From NCBI GenBank assembly GCA_964438735.1, contig CAYTLW010000002.1, forward strand, positions 62,001 through 126,000: a stretch of DNA of 64,000 nt, given 5' to 3'. The stretch is from CAYTLW01 sp964438735. GTDB taxonomy: Bacteria > Myxococcota_A > UBA9042. The translations under genes and the position numbers were made by a program. Below the pieces are notes generated by a model. The model saw only the letters and a list, made by a program, of their open reading frames with translations. It made no database searches and was not told where the DNA came from. Positions 35,701 to 42,443 of this stretch are shown here, one piece after another (within the stretch, counting starts at the first letter, position 1; every line of letters begins with the position of its first letter).

Positions 35701-35784
35701 GCCAAGGTCGCCACCAAAGCCAAGGCGACCGCCGATCAGGCAGAGGCAGATCGGCGTTGCAAGGCAGAGCAGGCGGATCTCTAA
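32737..35784 (+). CDS. TPR protein with peptidase-MA-like (gluzincin) domain
   Basis: A 1015-aa exported protein. A signal peptide (about 1-34) is followed by roughly 400 residues of TPR-like helices (KLMDDNKCFAATEKKAL, YREVLQLLRKALARDGD). Then comes a zinc-protease domain with His545-Glu546-Met-Ala-His549 and the downstream Glu566 in LTEGMAMME, as in peptidase-MA-like gluzincins. The C-terminal third returns to helical repeats and ends in a Lys/Ala-rich tail. All metal ligands of the HExxH...E motif are present. In-frame ATG at 32671 overlaps the preceding gene and is disfavoured. Substrate unknown. Confidence 0.75.
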   Translation: MRVRHATPNPAWLLPCTAALVAGLCLQPTDSLGAPIKSLASGGAALREAGDHLVHGKPNQVVALLSDAALLASAKTLGKKKGRKRTAGETSVLVRALLDLGRIKEARAALKRCRKSSLCALEACRLEQRFGRRKTAVKVCGRALKKHPKDVRIQLEMGLALNAIGKTLQGRKLLDPMADWYQQPGLKHVPQIIAVARSLSANGYFKDANTVMAEAAEAAVDEADRLAVEAAWGQLFLSKYNFRDADGAFEKVLAINPRHARAVAGMARIDIDSDHNISRARKRLDELLKVRPNSIPVLVMRAEVALHDEDPSAARTLLKRALAQHPDDAAALHVLAATCKLMDDNKCFAATEKKALRANAHDGEIYVVTARYLEMAHRYREVLQLLRKALARDGDLWHAHAALGMSYARIADDKQARKHLETSFTNDPYNVRTANVLNVLYDGVLKHMHLLEGEHVDLRVHRRDRKGLERTVLPFLQESWRGLSKKYAMKPAKPLVVEIFPTTEQFSVRTVGLPRLGAHAVCFGHLITSRSPGERPFNWKMVLHHEMAHVFHIRASDGRVPRWLTEGMAMMESAWRDPRWHIIAERRAWERLKAGKLAPVARFNLAFSQARSIRSIVEAYYQSMLLVRFLDQRWGFDKLRTLVAGYRTGKSTAALIKKHYGMAPADIDRQFAAWLTKKLARFERDFRPTPAQVKARLAGEWKASNPARKALGKAMPLLAKGRRMQARRALESVLINRHRKRPDAAAVAPGGRAADPTFITLEQCTAGYFLMELAVSDGNWPQAAPFARRLVTSLGGRCDGVRQRVVLARAVTDPGAFAKEAMPHLEKAWKIDSRDPALLGMWLKMLDKVGDTDGQRSVARKLIALDPNGVSAPLLLANLAWQELAPTLGLAETASSAASRKKLRKKASAKSKKKKGPPDAARKAALLADLSLAANALEESAPLTRAAVLFEARLAVARGKPAMALPVYRLAAERAKGDAARKTAWCELAKVATKAKATADQAEADRRCKAEQADL

Positions 35785-35806
35785 TGGCCCCCGGCAGGGG
35801 GTGCGC

Positions 35807-37222
35807 ATGCAAAAACAACTGGCCCGACTCGGCTCGCGCTTGACCGCGTTTACGATCCGCTGGGTACCCGACGCCTGGGTGGTCGCGGTGCTGTTGACCG
35901 GGGTCGTCTGGCTGCTGGCCATCCTGGTGGCCGATGCCGCGCCGCTCGTCGGGGATACCGGCCTGCCCGAGTGCGGCAAGGATCGCAGTTGCGGTGCCTT
36001 CGACGCCTGGTCGGGCGGCATCTGGCGCCTGCTGAAGCTCACCTCCCAATTCGCCCTGGCCCTGGTCACAGCGCAGGCCTGCGCGACCTCGCGCCCCCTG
36101 CACGCCTTGATGGATCGGCTCTCCCGCCTGCCCGATCCCGAACGCCCCCAGCAGGCGATCGTGCTGATGGCCACCTTCTCCCTGGCCACCGGCTACCTGA
36201 ACTGGGCCGTCAACCTGGTGCTCTGCGCCACATTTGTGCCCATCGTCGCGGCGCGCAACCCGAAGACGGACTTCCGCCTGCTGGTCGCCAGCGCCTACCT
36301 CGGCCTCGGCGCCATCTGGCATGCCGGCCTGAGCGGCTCGGCGCCCCTGATTTCGGCTACTCCAGACAACTTCCTGGTCAAGCAGGGCGTGCTCGATGCC
36401 CCGTTGCCCATCACCGAGACGCTTTTTGCGCCCTTCAACCTGGTCTACGTGGTCGCCATCAGCGTGGTCGCCATCGTGGTCGCGCGCGCCCTGCATCCCG
36501 AGCCGGCGGACGCCCAGCCCCTGCCGGTGGAGCGCGCGCGGGCCCTGGTCCAGCCGCCCGCTCGCCGTCCGGCCGTGGCGACCATGACACCGGCCGAGCG
36601 CGTCGACCACATGCGCTTGATTTCCTTTGTTGTCGGCGCAGCCGTGCTGTCCTGGTTGGGGTTGCGCTTCTGGCGGGAGGGTGCCGCAGGCTGGGACATA
36701 GACGGCTACAACGCCGCGTTCCTGGGCCTGGGTCTGGTCCTGCACGACTCGCCGCGCAGCTTCCTGGCTGCCTGTGAGCAGGGCGCCCGCAACGCCTGGG
36801 GTATCATTGTGCAGTTCCCCCTCTATGCCGGCATTTTCGGCCTGATGACGCTGACCCCGCTGGCCATTCACATGACCGATTGGATCGCCGCAATGGGTGG
36901 TCGCGAGACCTATCCCATGCTGGTCTACGTGCTCAGCGCGGCGGTCAATTACCTGGTGCCTTCGGGCGGCTCCCAGTGGGTCATCGAGGCGCCCTACATC
37001 CTCGAGGCCGGCGCCCGCCACGGCCTGCCCCACGGCGCCACCACCCTGGCCTTCGCTTATGGCGACATGAGCACCAATCTGATCCAGCCCTTCTGGGCGA
37101 TCCCCCTGCTCAGCGTCACCGGCATCGCCTTTGGCGAGATCATGGGCTACTGCCTGCTCCTCTTCGTGGCCTGTACGAGCGCCACGATGCTGGCCATCTG
37201 GGCCATACCCTGGGTCTTCTGA
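35807..37222 (+). CDS. atoE: short-chain fatty acid transporter (AtoE family)
   Basis: A 471-aa polytopic membrane protein, about eleven membrane segments, matching the AtoE/SCFA transporter family: RLTAFTIRWVPDAWVVAVLLT at the start, NWAVNLVLCATFVPIVA, AYLGLGAIWHAGLSGSAPL, NYLVPSGGSQWVIEAPY, FAYGDMSTNLIQPFWAIPLL. The family moves short-chain fatty acids such as acetoacetate or butyrate with protons. ATG at 35807 follows a G-rich Shine-Dalgarno. It lies 22 bp after the gluzincin gene. A link to beta-oxidation in this genome is inference. Confidence 0.82.
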   Translation: MQKQLARLGSRLTAFTIRWVPDAWVVAVLLTGVVWLLAILVADAAPLVGDTGLPECGKDRSCGAFDAWSGGIWRLLKLTSQFALALVTAQACATSRPLHALMDRLSRLPDPERPQQAIVLMATFSLATGYLNWAVNLVLCATFVPIVAARNPKTDFRLLVASAYLGLGAIWHAGLSGSAPLISATPDNFLVKQGVLDAPLPITETLFAPFNLVYVVAISVVAIVVARALHPEPADAQPLPVERARALVQPPARRPAVATMTPAERVDHMRLISFVVGAAVLSWLGLRFWREGAAGWDIDGYNAAFLGLGLVLHDSPRSFLAACEQGARNAWGIIVQFPLYAGIFGLMTLTPLAIHMTDWIAAMGGRETYPMLVYVLSAAVNYLVPSGGSQWVIEAPYILEAGARHGLPHGATTLAFAYGDMSTNLIQPFWAIPLLSVTGIAFGEIMGYCLLLFVACTSATMLAIWAIPWVF

Positions 37223-37319
37223 GCCCTTGCGGGACCAGCGCGCTGACCTCGCGCCCAGGTATCGGCCCTGTCGCGCCTGACACCGACCATGTATCCTGGT
37301 CACGGACCCGGAGGCAGCG

Positions 37320-38468
37320 ATGAACGTCCAGACGAGCCCGACCCTTCTCAAGGGTGGAGAGCCGATTCCGCTGCAGCTGGTGGTGGACGCCCACCGCAAC
37401 CTGGTCCAGCCCGATCGACCGGTTGCCCTGCGCCTGCGGATCGCCCGTGGCCTGCTCCCGTCGACCATGGAAGACCTGGTGCCCACCCTGGCCTTCCTGC
37501 GCCACGACGCTGACCGTGACGTGCGTTCCGCCGCCACAGAGACCTTGAGCACCATGCCGGCGGACGAGCTCGCCGCCGTGATCGGCGACCTGCCCTCGCC
37601 CAACGTCCTGGACACCCTGGCCCGCACCCTGCCCAACGATATCGAGCCCACCATGCGGGTGGCGACCAATCGCGCCACCGCGGACGCGACGTTGCTCTAC
37701 CTGGCCGGCGTCGGCGGCGCCCGGCTCAGCGACACCATCGGTCGCAACGCCGTTCGCTGCCTGGCCCATCCGCCCCTGATCGAGGCCCTCTTCTTCAATC
37801 CGAAGGCGCCGCAGGGCGTGGTGCAGAACCTGCTCGAACTGGCCGTCCGCGAGAACCTGCCGCTCGACCACATGCCGGGCTACGCCGAGGTGCGTTCCGC
37901 CCTGCTCGGCGAGCGACGCTTCGAGGTTGACGACTCGCCAGGCCTCGAGGAGATCGACTTCCTCACGGCGATGGATTTCGCCTTCGACGACGAGGCCGCC
38001 AAGGAAGAAGAGCAGGAGGAGGAGGGCTACCAGACCCGAAACCTGGCCACCCTGATCGGCCGCATGAGCGTGGCCCAGAAGATCCGCCTGGCCCTGGTCG
38101 GCGACGCCGGCGCGCGCAAGCTGCTGGTTCGCGATCCGAAGAAGAACGTGGCCCTGTCTGTGCTCAAGTCGCCGCGTTTGACCGACGGCGAGGTCAGGGG
38201 GTTTGCCCTGAACAAGGGCCTGGCCGACGAAGTGATCTCCACCATCTCCCGTCGTCGCGCCTGGACGAAGGATTACACCATCCGCAAGGCGCTGCTGATG
38301 AACCCGAAGACGCCGGTCGCCATGGCGATGAACTTCCTGCGCACCATGAGCAAGGCCGACATCAAGATGATCTCGAAGAGTCGCGACGTGCCGCCGGTGG
38401 TCTCCCGCGCGGCCAAGGGAATCTTGAACAAGGAAGAGTCGGCGCGACGACGCAAGAAGAAGAAATAG
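37320..38468 (+). CDS. HEAT-like repeat protein, unknown
   Basis: A 382-aa, mostly helical, soluble protein without a signal peptide. The first 190 residues show repeated paired-helix units (LRIARGLLPSTMEDLVPTLAFL, AATETLSTMPADELAAVIGDL, ATADATLLYLAGVG) like HEAT or armadillo repeats. An acidic segment (AAKEEEQEEEG) separates these from a second repeat block, and the C-terminus is a poly-basic KKKK-type tail. GGAGG precedes the ATG. No catalytic motif is seen. Proteins like this occur in myxobacterial genomes but none is characterised to my knowledge. Confidence 0.6.
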   Translation: MNVQTSPTLLKGGEPIPLQLVVDAHRNLVQPDRPVALRLRIARGLLPSTMEDLVPTLAFLRHDADRDVRSAATETLSTMPADELAAVIGDLPSPNVLDTLARTLPNDIEPTMRVATNRATADATLLYLAGVGGARLSDTIGRNAVRCLAHPPLIEALFFNPKAPQGVVQNLLELAVRENLPLDHMPGYAEVRSALLGERRFEVDDSPGLEEIDFLTAMDFAFDDEAAKEEEQEEEGYQTRNLATLIGRMSVAQKIRLALVGDAGARKLLVRDPKKNVALSVLKSPRLTDGEVRGFALNKGLADEVISTISRRRAWTKDYTIRKALLMNPKTPVAMAMNFLRTMSKADIKMISKSRDVPPVVSRAAKGILNKEESARRRKKKK

Positions 38469-38474
38469 CCTCGC

Positions 38475-40142
38475 TCAGCGCTTGCCCAGGGGGTCATCGA
38501 ATCGCTTGGCGCGAACCGCCTCCTCGACCAGCTCGGCGATGGTGGGACCCACCTTGCAGCCGCCCTCCGGCCACGGTGTGCCATCAAAACACTGTCGTTT
38601 GGCCTGGGTGAGCGACCAGAATCCGCTGCCACCGCGCGCCAGGTAGTCGTTGAGGGCCAGGCGGTAGGTGTTCTCTGGCTTGATGTTCACCGCGCCGATC
38701 CGCAGCTCCGTCGCGCGCTGGCCCTGCCGTTCGATGCCGGTGACCTTGCCGGCCACCCTTCGATAGCGCACACCGGGCTTGCTGGAGTCGCAGCGAACGT
38801 GCATGCCGAACATGGCCACTCGCACACCGCCGCGGCTGCGATGGCTGCGGGCGCAGGCCTGCTCGGCCACCTCGCGCAGGCGGGCGCCGTCCAGTTCGAC
38901 ATAGGCCAGCCGATTGGAGAAGGGGTGAATCGCCCGGACCTCCAGGTTGGTGACAGGCCCCGGCCGGTACCAGCGACTGGTCCGCAGGCCGCCCAGGTTG
39001 ATCATCGCCGCCACAGGCGCCCGGCCCGTGGCTTTGCCCTTGCGCAGCATCTCGCGGGCCACGCGGCTGCCATAGAGCGGTCGTTCCGCGCCCGCCAGCG
39101 CCCAACCGACCTTGCGTTGACCGATGATCTTCTCGGCCGGGTAGTCCTGCCGCAGCGTATCGATGGCTTTGCTGATGGCCGGATCCGGCGCCATCTCCTC
39201 GTTCACCCGAACCATTCGCCAGCTGGATCGTTTGCGATCCAGGCCGCCGTCCGGTTTGCCGATCAGCTCCAGCCGGCCGACGTACCGGAAGCGATCGCCA
39301 GCCTGCACGACCAGGGTCTGCCCGACCTCCTTCCAGACCTTGGCGAAGGTATGGCTGTGCCCGCCGACCACGGCGTCGATGCCGGTCACCGCCCGGGCCA
39401 ACGCCACATCCTGGGGCATACCCAGGTGGGTGATGGCCACGACCAGGTCGACATCGCGGCGGCGAAGCTCTGCCACGGCAGCGCGGGCTGCCGGATAGAT
39501 GGGGTCATCGGGGTCCTTGAAGCGGGTGTCGCCGAACTTGGAGATGGTCCTGGTCGACGGCGTCAGCAGTCCCAGGAAGCCGATCTTCAGCCCGCCGCAG
39601 TCGCGCACCTCGTGTTCGACGTAGAGGGAACCGTCGCTGTTGTTCAACGTCGGCGAGCTCGCATCCAGGTTGCTCACCACGAATCGCCATCGCTTCAAGC
39701 CCTGCAACGCGTGGCGGAGGACCGCCGGCCCGGCGTCGAAGTCGTGGTTGCCCAACGTCGCCAGGTCGTAGCCAGCTTTTTCATACAACTGCCACGCCGC
39801 CCGCGAGGCGCCTTTGCGATCGCCATTGGTCGGCGTCATGTAGCGCCCCTGCAGCATATCCCCGGCCGATACCAGCAACACCGCGCCCGGCCGCGCGGCC
39901 AGTTGGCGAGCCTTGTAGCCCGCCACACGATCCAGGGTGCCGCGATAACGAATCGGTACATCCAGGGATTGTCGGCGGCCGTCAAACTCCGCCTCGCTGT
40001 CGTTGGTCGTCAACAGCAGGCAGCGTCCTTTCGCCCCGGCGGGTGGCACGTCGGCAACGGTCTGGGCGCCGGCACAGCCCCAGAGCAGGGCGAGCATCAG
40101 CGCGCAGGGCAGGCCGCTCGTCGCATAGAGGGTGCGGCACAT
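38475..40142 (-). CDS. 5'-nucleotidase/metallophosphoesterase family lipoprotein (UshA-like)
   Basis: A 555-aa exported enzyme with signal segment ending LWGCAG. The N-terminal metallophosphoesterase domain has TTND (D48), GDMLQG, LGNHDFD, AITHLG and GGHSHT, and the C-terminal 5'-nucleotidase domain has NLGGLRTS and FSNRLAYVELDG. One metal-ligand position is unusual: the usual TND-x-H is TND-S-E, with Glu50 in place of His. Such enzymes hydrolyse nucleoside monophosphates or UDP-sugars outside the cytoplasm. It follows the class II aldolase gene by 25 bp on the same strand. ATGs farther upstream would extend through the aldolase gene. Confidence 0.8.
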   Translation of the reverse strand: MCRTLYATSGLPCALMLALLWGCAGAQTVADVPPAGAKGRCLLLTTNDSEAEFDGRRQSLDVPIRYRGTLDRVAGYKARQLAARPGAVLLVSAGDMLQGRYMTPTNGDRKGASRAAWQLYEKAGYDLATLGNHDFDAGPAVLRHALQGLKRWRFVVSNLDASSPTLNNSDGSLYVEHEVRDCGGLKIGFLGLLTPSTRTISKFGDTRFKDPDDPIYPAARAAVAELRRRDVDLVVAITHLGMPQDVALARAVTGIDAVVGGHSHTFAKVWKEVGQTLVVQAGDRFRYVGRLELIGKPDGGLDRKRSSWRMVRVNEEMAPDPAISKAIDTLRQDYPAEKIIGQRKVGWALAGAERPLYGSRVAREMLRKGKATGRAPVAAMINLGGLRTSRWYRPGPVTNLEVRAIHPFSNRLAYVELDGARLREVAEQACARSHRSRGGVRVAMFGMHVRCDSSKPGVRYRRVAGKVTGIERQGQRATELRIGAVNIKPENTYRLALNDYLARGGSGFWSLTQAKRQCFDGTPWPEGGCKVGPTIAELVEEAVRAKRFDDPLGKR

Positions 40143-40167
40143 GGGCGACTCCAGGGCGATGTGGTGA

Positions 40168-40881
40168 TCAGCGAGCGTCGCGCAGCCGTCGGGCTTCGGC
40201 CCCGAGACCGGCGGAGGTGCGCTTTTGCAGCAGGCGGGCGACGTCGTTGTCGGGCACCAGGCGCACATTGCCAACCTGCATCGCGCGCAGTTGGATCGTC
40301 GCCAGATGTTCGACCAGTTCGGCGCGAAGAAAGGCCTGTTCCAGGTCATCGCCCCAGGCGAGCACGCCGTGGTTGGCCATGGTCACCACGTCGAAGCCCT
40401 CGGCGACACGCCGCAACTCGGCCAGCAACTCAGCGCTGTTGGGGAAGTGGTAGCCCACCAGCGGCACCTGATCGCCCAAGGAGACCACCGCTTCGGCGAT
40501 CAGCCTGGGTTGGACCTCGTGACCGGTCACGGACAGCGCGGTGGCAGATGGGGGGTGAGCGTGAATCAATGCCAGGGCGTCGGGCCGGGCATCGTAGACC
40601 GCCCGGTGCATGCGGAACTCTGAGAAGGCCTTGCGACCGCCCTGCAGCACGCGGCCGTCGCCATCCAGCACGATGAGGTCGGATTCGTTGAGGATCCGCT
40701 TGGACAACGCGGTCGGCGTCGCCAACCAGCGGCGACCGGGCAGGCGGCAGGTGATGTTGCCGTCATGATTGGCCACCCAGCCGCGCTCGTGCAGCTGGTG
40801 AGCGATCGACAGCAGCTCGCGGCGTAAGACCGCCAGGTGGCCCTCACCCGCGTGGCGACGATGCACTGTTGATGTGCTCAT
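40168..40881 (-). CDS. class II aldolase/adducin family protein
   Basis: Zn-dependent aldolase fold (L-fuculose-1-phosphate aldolase family), 237 aa. All active-site residues are in place: catalytic Glu88 in SEFRMH, zinc ligands His108 and His110 in HAHPP, and His171 in MANHGVLAWG. Substrates in the family include fuculose-, rhamnulose- and ribulose-phosphates. Its ATG overlaps the stop of a microcompartment vertex gene by 4 bp (ATGA), which ties it to a shell. In known aldolase-type microcompartments the enzyme yields lactaldehyde; here that is inference. Confidence 0.82.
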   Translation of the reverse strand: MSTSTVHRRHAGEGHLAVLRRELLSIAHQLHERGWVANHDGNITCRLPGRRWLATPTALSKRILNESDLIVLDGDGRVLQGGRKAFSEFRMHRAVYDARPDALALIHAHPPSATALSVTGHEVQPRLIAEAVVSLGDQVPLVGYHFPNSAELLAELRRVAEGFDVVTMANHGVLAWGDDLEQAFLRAELVEHLATIQLRAMQVGNVRLVPDNDVARLLQKRTSAGLGAEARRLRDAR

Positions 40882-41159
40882 GCGGCCCCGGCCGAGACGG
40901 TGACCTCGTCGACCACCGCGACGATCACCCTACGAACCGGCGATTTGGGGTTGCGCAGGACCTGCCGGATGCCGTTGCCTTCGCACAGGACCAGGACCAC
41001 ATCGCCCGGACCGGATTGCGCATGATCCACAGCCAGGAAGGTGTCGCCGAGATCGGCGCCTGCGCCGTCGATGGGCTGCACCACGAATACCGCCAGGGCG
41101 TGCAGCTGCTCGTGCTTGATGGTGGAGACCACCGTCTCCAGGACCCGCCCGAGGATCAT
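40878..41159 (-). CDS. bacterial microcompartment vertex protein (EutN/CcmL, BMC-P)
   Basis: A 93-aa pentameric shell protein of the EutN/CcmL family that caps the vertices of polyhedral microcompartments. It starts MILGRVLETVVSTIKHEQL and has VVQPIDG, FLAVDHAQSGPGDVVLV and RRVIVAVVDEV. It overlaps the preceding BMC-P gene by 4 bp and the aldolase gene by 4 bp, so three genes form a coupled unit. A longer in-frame start upstream at 41516 would run through the other BMC-P gene and is rejected. Confidence 0.85.
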   Translation of the reverse strand: MILGRVLETVVSTIKHEQLHALAVFVVQPIDGAGADLGDTFLAVDHAQSGPGDVVLVLCEGNGIRQVLRNPKSPVRRVIVAVVDEVTVSAGAA

Positions 41160-41488
41160 TTCGCGCCCCGCTTGGCGCGCGTCTTGCGCGCCTTGGCCGG
41201 CCACTCTGTGGCGGTCTTCAGCGGCTCCCCGGCGACCCGATCGACGATGGCGATGATCGCGTGATCGACCGGTACGAAGGGCTCGGGCATGGCGACGGCG
41301 GCCTCGCGCGAGGTGGTCATGTGGACCACGTCGCCGGGTCCCGCCTGGGTCGTATCCGCGGCCACCACCGGCCAGCCGCGATCGACCCCGGTCTCGGCCA
41401 CGGGCTGCACGACAAGCATGCGGATGCCCTCGAGGCCGGGGGCCTTCTGGGTGGCAGTTACAGTTCCGATGACGCGTCCCAGCAGCAT
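41156..41488 (-). CDS. bacterial microcompartment vertex protein (EutN/CcmL, BMC-P), paralog
   Basis: A 110-aa BMC-P paralog: MLLGRVIGTVTATQKAPGL, MLVVQPV, VVAADTTQAGPGDVVHM and HAIIAIVDRVAG. Its C-terminus has a basic extension (PAKARKTRAKRGAK) not seen in the neighbour. The presence of two or three BMC-P paralogs is normal in aldolase-type loci. No BMC-H or BMC-T gene, no aldehyde dehydrogenase and no PduL are in the window. A promoter candidate lies directly upstream. Confidence 0.85.
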   Translation of the reverse strand: MLLGRVIGTVTATQKAPGLEGIRMLVVQPVAETGVDRGWPVVAADTTQAGPGDVVHMTTSREAAVAMPEPFVPVDHAIIAIVDRVAGEPLKTATEWPAKARKTRAKRGAK

Positions 41489-41494
41489 GGCCGG

Positions 41495-41523
41495 AGGTTG
41501 GCACTCGCTCGCGCACCGGTCAA
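41495..41523 (-). promoter_or_regulatory. putative promoter of the BMC-P/aldolase operon
   Basis: Minus strand TTGACC (41523-41518), 17-bp spacer, CAACCT (41500-41495). The expected start falls on the ATG at 41488. The -10 is weak. Confidence 0.3.
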
Positions 41524-41540
41524 GGCAGCACGGCGCTGGA

Positions 41541-42440
41541 TCAAGGCTTGCGCAACTTGAGGATCATGCGCGCCGCGGTCTCCAACTCGGCGCCCTTGGC
41601 GCGCCCGCGACCGACCAGAATGTAGCGACGCAACTGGTCCATCGCCTTGACCTTTTCGCCCATCTGCAGCAGCGCAGCGGCATAGTTGTAGTGCAGCGAG
41701 TAGGCCGCACCGGCGCGCCCGGCGGCGGCGGCGAAGACGTCTGTGGCCCGATCGGGATAGCCGAGCTCCATCCAGGCCAGACCCAATTCCTCTTGCAGGG
41801 CCAGGTCGCCAGGCGAGAAGCGGAGCCCCTCGTTGAGCACCTCCAGCGACTCTTTGTGCGCCCCGACCTTGTTGTAGAGCCGGCTGAGCATCAGGTAGGC
41901 GGGGGCGAAGCCGGGATCGCCGGCGATGGCCGCACGCAGCGCCCGGTTTTCGGTCGAGCGATCCTTGGACCGTCGCGCCAGCCTGGCCGCCAGCAGGTGG
42001 CCATTGGGATGTCCTGGATCCAACGCGAACAAGCCCTCGAGGGCCGTGAGGGCGTTGCGATACTTGCCCATGGCCTCGTGCGCCCGCGCCAGGTCGAGAT
42101 GCGCTTCGGGCCGGGTCGGATCGCCTTGCACGGCGACCTTCAGGTAGCCCGCCGCCGCTTTGGCGTCTTCAGAGCGCAGGGCCAGAAAGCCCAGGTAGTA
42201 GTTGACGTCGGGATCGCTGCTGCCGACCTCGCCAATCTCACGGGCCTGGTTGAGGTGGTGGCGAGCGTTGGAGAAGTTCTGGTTGTTCAGCGCCTGCACC
42301 GCTCGGTTGACCTGTTCGACAACGCGTTTTTCGCTGTCGTCACAGGCGGCGAGCGCGGTGAAGATCACCAGCACGGCGATCGGGCGCCACCAGACGCACC
42401 CGTGAGCCGTTCGAATCGGGTGTCGGGCCGAGTCGCCCAT
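41541..42440 (-). CDS. TPR lipoprotein
   Basis: A 299-aa lipoprotein: signal segment IAVLVIFTALAAC, then helical repeats (VNYYLGFLALRSEDAKAAAGYL, AHLDLARAHEAMGKYRNAL, PAYLMLSRLYNKVGAHKESLEVL), about seven TPR units to the C-terminus. It lies 3 bp after the AgmX-domain gene, so the two share an operon. TPR lipoproteins next to AgmX/PglI-type proteins occur in myxobacterial gliding and pilus-like clusters; the exact partner here is unknown. Confidence 0.75.
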   Translation of the reverse strand: MGDSARHPIRTAHGCVWWRPIAVLVIFTALAACDDSEKRVVEQVNRAVQALNNQNFSNARHHLNQAREIGEVGSSDPDVNYYLGFLALRSEDAKAAAGYLKVAVQGDPTRPEAHLDLARAHEAMGKYRNALTALEGLFALDPGHPNGHLLAARLARRSKDRSTENRALRAAIAGDPGFAPAYLMLSRLYNKVGAHKESLEVLNEGLRFSPGDLALQEELGLAWMELGYPDRATDVFAAAAGRAGAAYSLHYNYAAALLQMGEKVKAMDQLRRYILVGRGRAKGAELETAARMILKLRKP

Positions 42441-42443
42441 CGA

